Shown here in pieces: positions 35,509-46,739 of a stretch of 64,000 bases of DNA. The notes under the pieces are model-generated. The model was not told the origin of the DNA. It ran no database searches and saw only the letters and a list, made by a program, of their open reading frames with translations. The stretch comes from Oreocharis arfaki (lineage: Eukaryota; Chordata; Aves; Passeriformes; Paramythiidae). The position numbers and the translations under genes are program-made. The stretch is taken from assembly GCA_013398015.1 (NCBI GenBank), contig VZRR01012752.1:372001-436000 (forward strand), given 5' to 3'. The first letter of the stretch is position 1. Every line of letters starts with the position of its first letter.

Positions 35509-38500
35509 GGAAGTTCCCGTTACCTCCTTGGAGTCAGCCTCACAGTTCATGCCAGCAGCTCTCTGCTTTGCTAATGTTTTATCTGCTACAGTCTCTCTTA
35601 CCCTGCACCTCTTCCACTGTAAGTCCCCTATTTTTCCACTTTTTCTGTAACATCTTCCCTTATCTCACCTGGTCTGTTGGAGAGCAGCATGTATGGATCA
35701 GTTGATTGGGTGGTCAGAAAGTGCATGCTGTTCTTCTCTGGCCACATCACCAAATGGAACTGTGCCATGACTCAGGCATAGTGTAGTAATTTAAAGATAC
35801 CTGTCAGATTTAAAAAATAATAGTATTTTTACACTTACAAATATGAGGTTTCAAGCTATTGAATGTAGTTTTGAGTTGCTGTTAATGGCAGGAAGAAATA
35901 CTTTTCTTTAATGAGCTATATTGACTGGTTGGTTATACATGCAACTCTCTCCCCCTATTCTACAGACCACTCTCTTGCCCAAGAAAGAAGTTCCTACTTC
36001 TGTAGCTATGCTAATAATGTTTTCCTAAACATCCCATCAGCCTCAGGCTTTGCTTGTCTTTTTATTTCTCTGGGTTGAATATTTTCATTACTTTTTGCAT
36101 GTTTTGATCTGCTGTTTTAGGAAAAATGGAATTCTGCAGGGATTCATTCTTGTGTTCAATGGCTGAGGAAATGCTTGTAATTCATTTTATCCAGAGGAAC
36201 TTTAGAGGGAAATATAGGGAGCATTCATTTCTATCTACAGGGACCAGAGAAGAAGACTAGAAAACTAGCAATAATAATACATCATTTTGATAATGCTCAA
36301 ACCAGTATCATAAGTTCTGTGTCAAAACTCGTGAGTTATCTTGGACATTACACAAATTTGCTCTTGTTTTATTCTTACCTTTATGCATTTTGTGTCACCC
36401 TTGTGTCGAGATTATTTAGAAAAGAGAACCTATGTATGACTCAGTTTAGTTACTCTTAAGTTTTTATAGGCTCTAAAAATGATACTAAAGTTTCATTCTT
36501 TGTCAGAATCCCATGAATATTATATAAGAAAACAGGACTAGGTGGGAAAAGGCAGATTGTACAAACCTACAGCTGCAAAAAGATGTTGTGTAGATGTTAG
36601 TCTGGGGTTGTCTAGTATGTGCTTTCCAAAAAAACACACCACAGCATGCAACCAAAAGTTATTATACATTGCAGAAAGAGTGAACAAGCATCACCAGTAT
36701 CTGAGAATATTGTGTATGTCTAATTAGGTGAATGTGAGAGGTAGATAAAAAACTTGAATATGTTTCTGACAATTTGAATTTTAATTAAAAATATTTTTAT
36801 ACAGCTCAGTAAGCAACCCTGAAGTTATTCTCTTTGCAATTAAGTCTTTAATGCTGCAAACGGTGAATTTGTCACAGCAAATAATTAATAATAAGTTGAC
36901 CTGCTCGTTGTAATCCTTGCTAATTACTGTTCTTTTGATATCTACTATGGCAACTGTAGAATAAATGTAGAAAATGAGATTTTTTTTCTTTTGTTGATGT
37001 AAGTAACATGATGGTAAATTTCCCATCCTCATTGCCCTGTTTTTCCTCTGCATTGCATCAGTGTCAGCTTGAAGGTTCTTTAAAAGGTCACAGTTATGCC
37101 TTTGAACTCCACCCTTATTTATGGGCCACCTTTCCTGAACTGGCTGATCAGTGCTTTGTACCTTATCCTTCATTTTCTGATGATGGCTATTCCTGTCAGT
37201 GATCATCAGAGATAAATAGCTGATAAGAGTCCACGGATTCTGTTTGAGCTATCTTTTACATGAGGTCTAAATGGATGTAGTCTCTAAAGTACTCAGTTCC
37301 TCTCTTTTAAGTTACCTAAGGTAGATTTCTACATGAATAAGGGTGACATCATCTCTATGTGGGAAGTATTGAAGAGAACAGAAAGCATGTGTCTGGACTG
37401 ACTTGCTACTTTAGGATATTTTCCACAAAATGCATTGTACCTGAATGGATTTGGACATTAAAATGTGGGCTACAGCTCATAATGTTGGAAGAGTTGCTGT
37501 GCACTCAACTATAGGTGCTCTAAGAAAGTCCTCAGGCTCATAGATGTGTCTTGGAAGTAGAATGGACCAATGGAACTGGATCTATAAAATAATAGACTTG
37601 ATTCTGAGGGTCTGACATCTACACTGTATATAATTAGATTTTTCTGTTTAGGTTTGGGTTTTTTTCCTCTGCTATCAGGGACTGTGTCCATTTGTGCCTG
37701 AAAAGCGTTAGATGTACGCTTAGAATGGCTTGCAGTTGCTTCCAAATGCTTCCATCTTCCAGTGTGGTTTCATCCAAAAGGAATTGCGGTTAGGCACTCC
37801 ATAACCACCCTGCAGTGGAAATTGAATTACAGTCCATGGGGGAAAACCAGGAAATTCAATTTCAAGGTACACTCCTGATCTGAATTAGCATACTAATGTG
37901 GGGGGAAAAAAATAATAGTAAAGAGCAATGAGCAGGTGTATGCTACCTACAATGAGAGGAAGTATATGCTGCATTTTTAAGTGAAATACTGATATACTGT
38001 ATTTAGTTTTGATATACACATTTACAAGGATATCCATAAAACAGAAGGTAGCCAAGACAATGAATCAGTGAAAGCAAATAATCTCTTATCAGAGTTTCAT
38101 CTTTTTAAGCTATTAAGGAAAACAAATAAAATTAACCTAAATGCAGGTGTAAGTAATTTCACAGAGAAAAACACTAGCTATTGACTAATGTGTTACTATA
38201 GTGAAGAGAGGATAATCATACAGCTAAGCCCTAGATAGAAGCTGAATGAATGTAAATGAATTTGGATAATAAATACAGCAATAAATCCATAACTCTGCTT
38301 ACGGATAAAAAAGTCTACATGGAAGTGCTTAACTCTGCATCTTTTAATACTTCCCAAAAAATTCTCTTTGGTGTTTGTCAGTAAAGATCCTGCAAGACCT
38401 TCAACAGACAATCAAAATATTCTTTCTATGATGTCAGGAAAAATTTAGAACAAGTGAATAAAAATGGAACTCAGAAATCAAAAATTAATAAATTAAATAA

Positions 38501-38850
38501 ACTATGCTATTTGGTGCATTACTGATAATTTTCTCTTTCATAATTCATTAGAAAGTGAATTAAGAAATGTAATTTGGTGCTTTAGAAGTTATTTCCTCTT
38601 CCTCACAAAATACTTGTGTGGTTGTTTTTTTATTGTTCTAACCAGACAGATAAAAGAAAAAGAGAAAAAAAAGAAATACTAATTTTCTATATTTTGGTAA
38701 CCTGATAGCAAATGGATTACAAGCATTTCTTCAGCCTTTAAAAGACAAGAATGAATTCTTGGGATAATCTATTTTTCCTGCAACAGTACAGCTAAAACAA
38801 CCTTTGTCTCCAGCTGTTTTGTTGGTGGTTTTTTAGCACTCATTTATATT
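35509..38850. other. Non-coding stretch, nothing recognised
   Basis: No exon or repeat family was recognised. The longest open frame is 141 codons on the minus strand (36781-37206); it is Lys/Ile/Leu-rich, matches no domain I know and is probably chance in AT-rich DNA. Purine-rich A/G sequence lies near 38650-38675. Confidence 0.5.
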
Positions 38851-39192
38851 AAACCTTGAACACTTCCAGGGATGGGGCATCCAGAACTTCTTGGGGCAGC
38901 CTGTGCCAGTGCCTCACCAGAATTTCTTCCTAATATCTAGTATAAGACAATTTTCTTTCAGTTTAAAGCCATTACTCTGTGTCCTATCACTACATGCCTT
39001 TGTCAAAAGTCCGTGTCCAGCTCTCTTGTAGCCCTCTTCAGGTACTGGAAGGTGCTCTAAGGTGTCCTCAGAGCCTTCACTTCTTCAGGATGAACAACCC
39101 CAACTCTCTCAGCCTTTCTTCATAGGAGAGCTGCTCCAGCCCTCAGATTGCCATCGTGACCCTCCTCTGGACACTCACCAACGTGTTCTTAT
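38851..39192 (-). mobile_element. CR1 LINE fragment, antisense, lacking the extreme 3' tail
   Basis: This minus-strand CR1 closely follows the consensus on the plus strand: AAACCTTGAACACTTCCAGG, GATGGGGCATCCAGAACTTC, CAGCCTGTGCCAGTGCCTCA, GAATTTCTTCCTAATATCTA, TCAGTTTAAAGCCATTACTC, TGTCCTATCACTACATGCCT, CTTCAGGTACTGGAAGGTGC, GAACAACCCCAACTCTCTCA, GCCTTTCTTCATAGGAGAGC and GTGACCCTCCTCTGGACACT. The very 3' end (the AATCATAGAATGG-like segment in this orientation) is missing or unrecognisable to the left. The element also ends abruptly at about 39190, before the RT coding part. Confidence 0.95.
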
Positions 39193-42100
39193 CATCATAT
39201 TCATCCCATGAGGTATCCCATAAACATCCACTTAAGTAGCATCTGAACCCCTTTCCACCCCCATTTTGATAAGAATGAGAGTGGATGCTATGTTATCCTA
39301 TCAATTATACAAATGTAATTAGTCTCTTATCCTTTACAAATTAGAGTGAGAGGTGTTCAAAAAAAACCCTTTTCAGGAATAAAGCTTCCTTTCATGTGAG
39401 TGGAACAAAAGGCATTTTGTTACAGTTTCTTTAATTGATACCTTAGACTATATTGGACCTTATTTCATAGTTTTTAAAGCTTCTGAGACTGCTTTTCCTT
39501 GCCTGAATCAGCAAGGTTTTAAAACATTACTATAATTAAGTGTTTTATTCAGAATTTAGCAATTACCTATTTTAAGAGATGACTCCTTCTTCCTGTGCAG
39601 TTATCTCTTCTTTGTTTGAAGTGCATTTTTTAGGATATTGAAGTGGCAACCAAATCCAGGAAGACTGTTGGGCCTAGTCAGTGTATCTGTATTTTCACGT
39701 GTGCTTAAGTTCCCTCACTGTATAGGGTTCTAATTTCTTTATTGGGAACTAAATTCTATAGCTAGATCATTGTCAGGGGTTGCCATATTCTACATTTCTC
39801 AACAGTTTTCTGTAGATTTTGATTCCCTTATCTTTGAAAACAGTTTTCTGTGTTTTGGCTCTGAATTAATTGATCTGTTTTCATAAATAGATATTCAGAT
39901 AATTTCCTAGGGAGAAGTTAACAGAATAAAAGAAAAGAAATAAACTATTTTCTATATTAAATTTCCCATTTGCTTTAATATGATAAATATGGCGTAACAT
40001 TTAAATACAGATCATCATTACTCACAGGAAGAACAGCTCACCTAGTCAGATAGGAGAAACAACAGTTTGCTGATGATTTACACAGAGTGTTTAGCTTTTA
40101 CGTATTTCTTTGAGGGTATTTCTCTGAAGTTACGAGGTTTATAATTTTATTGCTCTTCAGCTTTTATGTTATATTTTCTCTTTATTAATCTGGACAATCT
40201 ATGTGCAGTGAATCTTCAGAGTTCCTCCACCCAGTTGTACATTGTCTCTGAGAAATGATGGATTTTAAGAAGCACCTCTGAGATTCATTCAAGCAAGTAA
40301 ATTAAATTAAAAAGAGAAGAACTTTTTGTCCCTAATTAAGTATTGCAGCCACAAATGTTGTTACAAAAAGTAGACCCATTAGATATGGTTAGACAGACTT
40401 TGGGTCCTAGTTTAACAGGAAATATTTGGTTCCTGGTTCCAGAAATGTGTGACTTGAACATAGAAAATCAAGCATTTCAGTGCAGTGCAAACAAGACAGC
40501 TGCAAACACTGAAGAGAAAACCCAGTGTAAAATCTTGTCACATTCTCAGATGAAGTGACCAAAATCTCTTTGGAAGATCTGATCTTATATAAGACTAATT
40601 TTTGAGAAATAGATAGAATTTTTTTGGAAAATGGATCTGAGAATATACCTCTTTAATGGAAGAAGAGAATTTTTCTAAGAGCTGCTAAGCATTTCTGTTC
40701 AATTTTTTTTTTTTTTAATCATACATCTAGGGGGAAAACTCACCAAGCATTTTATAGAAAATCAGAGAATTTAACTTGGCCCTCGGGGCTTCTAATAATT
40801 AAGTAGTAATGTGAAGTAAGCACACTTTTCATGGTCTATTTAGCTTTTTGGCAACTGATTAAACATTAATTTGATTGTAGTTGAGAAGTTCTATACAGTC
40901 AGGCAATCTATGCAATCTTATATAAAGTCTTTGATATCCAATGGCTGGAAACATACTGGAAAGTCTGAAAGCAAAATGTTTAATGTTAAAGTCACAGCTG
41001 GCTCTTGGAATCACAGGGCTGGGGCTGAAGGAAACTATCTTTTCTTTATATTATCCAGAGGAATAAACCAGAACAAAAAAAAATGACTCATATCCCATCC
41101 ATTGAGAAACCTTTGAAGACCATCCTTCCTTTTGAGAAGTGGCACTAGTAACACAGTGGGTAAGGGGATATGAGGAGACAGCAAATATCAGCTACCTGAG
41201 GCAGCTAAGATCAGGAATCTGCCTGATTTAGACTTTATCTTATTTAAGGTATGCATTTTTTTTCCCTTTAGTCCGCTTGTTCAGCTCAAACAGTTCAAAA
41301 TAAAAGTGTTATGGCTCCTACCTTCCTTGGGTGAGTCACAAGAGTACAGTCTGAGATTTATGTTACTCCTCAAATTGTGTCCATATGTGGTCTAGACTAA
41401 GAGGTCCTTGCTTGCCCATGGGCACCGTACTGTGAAAGCAACGTGCTATGGGCAGCATCCCTCTTATTGCTTCACAGCAGCAGCCAGCTGCCACTTCCAG
41501 TGTTTTTTGGAGGGTTTGTGGTCAGCAAGATAACTCTCGAGCCATGCACTGAGGATTGGTGTAAATTTCTGTGCATGAATGGCCAAGACAAATGTTCTGA
41601 TTTGTCCTTTGCCGCAAGTCAGGCTGGGTAACCAAAACAGTCCTTCCTGCCTTGGTATGTACTCAGCCTGCTAACTGGCTTTGAAAAGAAGAATGTCAGG
41701 CATTTATTTTCCATCAGATTTCTAGGACAAAAAATAAAGCAGTTCGCTGACATTTCAGAGCACTTGCAAATACGTAATGTGCTTTAAAAATTGATGAGGC
41801 AAAGAAGGACTTATTCAACATATTAAAGGATTCAGAGAAATGATCAAGGATTAAATATTGAAGAAGAGAAGCTGAGTTAAGAAACTCCCTTTAAGAGTAG
41901 TAGAACAGTAAAGAATGATGAAGTATTTTTGTCTAATCCTTTAAAAGCATTTTAATATATTAAAACAGCAGCAAAAACAACAAAAATGAAAGCAATAGGA
42001 AGAGCAAAAGCAAACCAAAACATATGCAGAGTCGCCAGAAAATAACTCTAGAACTTTTTCTGTGTTTGTATATGGTATAGCATCCTGCCTTTTCAGATTC

Positions 42101-45100
42101 ACTGAGGAAAATGGGAGAAGGACAGTAGGAAGTAAGGTGCCAGCCTGGCCTTTTCCTCTCATGCTTTAATGCATTTCATGGGGAGCAGTTATGGCATCTA
42201 ACATGTTCCTCCCACATTTCAATTGAGTCCGAAGTAAATTTGTCCAGGATTAATAATCGAGATAAAGACAGATAATGTGTAGTAGATCTTAAGGGAAGCT
42301 GCATTCCTGCCTTTTTGTGTTTTGGATATTTTACTTGTCTTTGCTGCTTCCTACAACCAGAGGTATTAGCCAGACACCTTGGAAATTACCAAAGAAGGGA
42401 CAATTCTAGCAAATTTTGAGATGATTTTTCCTCCTATACACATCCTTTTTCCTGATTTAGAATCAGAATATTCTTATGCTGATATATCACCGATGTCAGT
42501 AAAGCAAACAAATAAAAAAGCTTTTGTAAAAAATCAACATTGTAACTGCTGGCAAAATTCTCTATTAGTCTGCTGCTAAGAGGGTCAGATGTAGACTTGT
42601 TCTGTCCAGGCAGAAATAACCCGTCCCTGGAAAGATAACCTGTAGTTATTAGATGCTCTAGATTTCAAAATTGTTAGAAACTTGGCCTCATGGAAGTCAG
42701 TGCACAAGGTAGCTACTTCAGTGGATCAGATTTTCATTTCTTCTCCTCCTTCTTTTCATTTAGTTTGACAGCTAATATGAAAATAAAGCTGTAACCGCAG
42801 GTCAGACAAATAAATGTCAGAGGAAGAAAGCGAGTCTTTGAAAAGCTATCTAATTTTGAAGAGTTAGATAACCTTAATTCATTGACCACATAGTGACTCC
42901 TGAGAAGAAAGTCACCATCACTGTGTTTTTAAAATATATATTTTATACAGTATTAAAACTGTGCTAGAAGGGCATAGACACTTAAGCGTGTGCAAGTTTT
43001 TCTGCAGATCTTCAGCCACTGTTTTCCTTCTACAATCTTTGTTTTGCCAGAAAGGAGTTTTCTTGTATATTTGTTTTTGAGAATTTGTCTCTCTGTAGAA
43101 TCCATTGATGGCGATTAATATGGTAAATTGTAATTGCAGTTTTGGAGCGTGTCTACTATAAGATACAGTGATTTATTGGCATAATCACAGACTGTGTATT
43201 TAAAGGTCGTTCTTGCTTCTCATTTTATTTGCAGAAACAAAAAATGTAACTTACCCTCAAGATAAAGCAACACAAAAAAGAACCTTACTATATTTCCTTC
43301 AATAAAAAAAGAAATTAAAAGTAATTTCTAAAAAGGCCTGTTTTAATGACAAGGATTTGCTTTGCAACAGCTATCAGTCAGAAGTGTTCTGATATGTGTG
43401 AATCTGAGAATTCCAAAGTTGCAAGCATGTTCAGTAAATTAAATTGGATTATTGCTGGAAAATTCAGTTCCTGTCTTGACATTGCCAGAATCTGAGAGGT
43501 GAATTTTGTTCAGATTACTTTGTCAGAAATTCCAAGGCTACCTTAGGGCTATTAAATGCTAAAGTACTTTTCAAGGGAAAACCAGTGAGAATAAATGTTA
43601 AAAATAATAGATTAAAAGTGATGATTACATCAGACAGTGAATAAGTAGAGAAATGACCCAGTACTCCTTTTAAAGAGAGTAATTTATGCCTAGTATAGAC
43701 TAAAAATAAAAGATAGATTAAAAAGAAAATTTATTTTAAAAGGAGTAGAGTGGAATGCTTGTAGAGATAGAACTGATATGGTCAGTTTATTCAATCCTGA
43801 ATATGAATTGTCTAGATAAAAGGCACTTTGGAATGCTACAGTAGAGGTAAAGCATATTCTTTTCTCTTGCACAGCTTGGAGGCAAAATCAAAATACAGCT
43901 CCTTCAAGTTTATGAAACTTCATTGCAACCAGCAAATAAACAAACTATTCATTTATTGCCTGACAAGATTCAGCAGCACAACAGAGCTCATGAGAGGCTG
44001 GGATCAGTGATTACCATCTCCCAGCTGAATTCCATGTCCCAGCTCTTTGGTGTAGACTTATTATCACGTATTCAAGCTCCAATGTAACATTTCCTTCTCT
44101 TTGAATGTGTGTGGAAGTGAGGCTGAGAGAGCTTTTCCACAGATGCTTTTTCCAAAGAACCATGTAATCCTCTTTTAGAAACCCTCCCTTTACAAAGAGA
44201 AGGTATTCAAGGTACTAATCACAGTCCCACAACCAGGCTCTCTCCTGTGAGAGCAGTGAGCAGCCCTGTGGCACAGAAGCCAGTGTCCCACCTACAGAAA
44301 TATACTTCTTTCATCTCAGCACGTTAACCCAGTCTAAATCTTGATCAAATGTCTGCTGAGTGCCATGACTTCATCTGGACCATCTGGACCATCCGTCTAT
44401 AACATCCTGTTAAAAACACTTGAACAGCATTAGGTCCCTCTCCAGAAAAAAGACTCTCCTGACTTGGGACCACAGGTATGCCAGCTGAGGACACTTGGAT
44501 ATTATGGGTATCTGAGCTTCCTCAGCTAAATTAAGATGGACTTTATGAATTTCCTCTTGCTAAGTCATCATCAGAATTTTCATTCCCAACACACAGGCAT
44601 GATGAGATTTTTGTTTTCAAATTGTAATAAAAAATTATGTTATGGCTGGTTAGCGTGCTTAGTTCCATACAGGTGCATGCATTTGTGCTATGCAAGCTGA
44701 CTGAAAGCAGAAATGCTTTAAAGATAAAGAGAACCTATTTTAACTCTGAATGAACTTGCCATGCACAGTCATTTGGGTTTTATTTCCATCATTGAGGCTG
44801 CATTCACCTACACATTTTTTCCGATACTTCTTCAGTTTTCTTGAATGAACAGTGATCATGAATAGTGAAAAAGCACCCATTTTAGAGAGGCTAGGTTGCT
44901 GCACTGTGGGCCAGAGCCACTCTACATTACCTGAGCTGCTCTCCAAAGTTATTCCCTGCATGGATGATGGCAGCCATATAGGCACGCTACTCAGCACCAA
45001 AGTACAGTGGCACCAAGAACGCAGTTTGTAGCTGCCGTAAGTTTTCTCCATCTCAGTGTCTGCATTCCTCCTACAACCCAAAATCCACTTGGACCACACT

Positions 45101-46530
45101 AGATAAGCATTCCTGTGCCTTAATCCTTTTAATCCCCTACAGTTTAATCCCTCCCTTAGCACAACTGCTTGGCACCTGATGGCTGTTTCCACTCTGCAAG
45201 CAGCACTGGATATATGCTCTGCAATATATTAGCCATTCGCAAAAGCCGAGGGGTAATGCAAATGCTGCTCCTGCTTTTGCACCAGCTGAGGCAACAGGGA
45301 TGGGAGTGAGAGATTTCTAGTATCATAGCGAGAGCAGATGTGAGCATAGCTCTGCAGGTTGGACAGTGGGGTGCCTGCCTGGGACTTGAGAGGCTCTAGG
45401 ATGTTTAATGTGGGAGACATGAAGTGTCTGGAGAGCAGAATTCCCCTTACACAGGTTGCATTTTTGCTCATTTGTGCAGATGTTGCTGGGCTTTGCTGCA
45501 CTGCAGCTCTCAGCAAAGGGACATCAACTCGCATCGTGTAAGGTGGCTTCTCATGCAGGGTTATGAGTCTTCTGTGATTCACGGTTCGAGCACAGGATGG
45601 CCTCATGTTCTCCTGTTTTACAGAAAGTTGTTCTCTGCCAGAAGACAGCCGTATCAAAAGAGAAAGTCAAAAAATGGGGCAAACAAGTCTGCTTAAAAAC
45701 TTTCTTATCTACCACAATACCTGGTCCATGCAACACATGTTTCAGTGTCATCTCACGTTGCATGTAACCCATCACCTGCTCTTGGCTACTACACCTGGCA
45801 CAGGCACAAGCATCACTAGTGGTTGAGTTTTCTATGATTAAAGGATGATTTAGATATTAAATTGAGGTAAGTACCTGTGGTCGTGAAACCATCTCTCTCA
45901 TACCTGAGGCTGCAGAAATTCCCTTTGGTCACAAGAAAAATTAGATTTTGTCTGTACTCCTTCTCTTTGGTGTTTACTGATGGCAAGTTTAAGTGCTTGG
46001 CATGTCACCTGTCATAACTCTCTCCTGGTTAGATAAGCAAATGTTTTCAGGCAAAATTCTGCTATTGCATGAAGTGAGAGTAAGTTCATTACCTGTGCAG
46101 CTTCTCCTGAGAAATTTATGCTGTTCGGGCCTTCCGCTGCTCCAAGTCTGGCATACAAGTATGTTAAAACTACATTACTGCAAGAACAAACACATGCTCT
46201 GCACTTCTGTTTTTACCTCTACTGAGGCAGCAACATCACAGACTGACCACAGTAATAATTAAGGGTGTTTCAAAATTAATTCTGTCTCCCGTGGCAAAAG
46301 CCACATTCCTCATTAAGCGCAAAATGCATCTCTCCATGCTGTTTTATCACAAGGACTCAGTATATGCAGCTGAGATAAATGAATGAGGAGTTTAAACAAT
46401 AGTCTTGAAAGTGCTCAGGCACACAGATTTACTGTACTTGTTTCGCTTAGTGGAATGCATTCCCCTTGAAATCTAATGTTCCCTCGTTCCTTAACTTCAA
46501 AGTACCTTTTGTCAACACTAAAGCCCAGTA
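39193..46530. other. Long stretch without recognised genes; GC-richer from about 44.7 kb
   Basis: No exon or repeat family was recognised. From 39.2 to 44 kb the sequence is AT-rich with frames under 80 codons. From about 44.7 kb it becomes visibly GC-richer, and longer but mutually overlapping frames appear (minus strand 44740-45192, 150 codons; 45229-45657, 142 codons). I recognise none of them. A few phrases near 40765 and 41009 vaguely recall CR1 tails but are too short to call. Confidence 0.5.
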
Positions 46531-46739
46531 AGGGGTACTTCACCCAGAGGGTGGTTGGGCACTGGAAGAGGCTCCCCAGGGGAGTGGTTGCAGCACCAGC
46601 CTGACAGAGTTCAAGAAGCATTTGGACAATGCTCTCAGGCACATGGTGTGACTCTTGGGGTGTCCTGTGCAGGGCCAGGAGTTGGACTCCATGATCCTTG
46701 TAGGTCCCTTCCAACTCTGCATTTTCTGTGGTTCTGTGA
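46531..46739 (+). mobile_element. CR1 LINE 3' end fragment, sense, well preserved
   Basis: A plus-strand CR1 tail of about 210 bases. It reads CACCCAGAGGGTGGTTGGGC, ACTGGAAGAGGCTCCCCAGG, CCTGACAGAGTTCAAGAAGC, ATTTGGACAATGCTCTCAGG, CACATGGTGTGACTCTTGGG, GTGTCCTGTGCAGGGCCAGG, AGTTGGACTCCATGATCCTT, GTAGGTCCCTTCCAACTCTG and a TTCTGTGGTTCTGTGAC end. This is very near the avian CR1 consensus I remember, so it looks like the youngest insertion in the window. The 164-codon minus-strand frame that spans it (46415-46909) is a shadow. Confidence 0.96.

Noticed and set aside
40765..41050. Phrases resembling CR1 tails (near 40765 and 41009)
   Set aside because: Too short and too isolated; no ordered series of CR1 landmarks follows.
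45575..45600. GGTTCGAGC as a tRNA B-box
   Set aside because: No A-box at the right distance and no cloverleaf could be drawn around it.
44740..45657. Two consecutive minus-strand frames of 150 and 142 codons as a split gene
   Set aside because: Both are unrecognised, other frames overlap them on both strands, and no splice or homology evidence links them.
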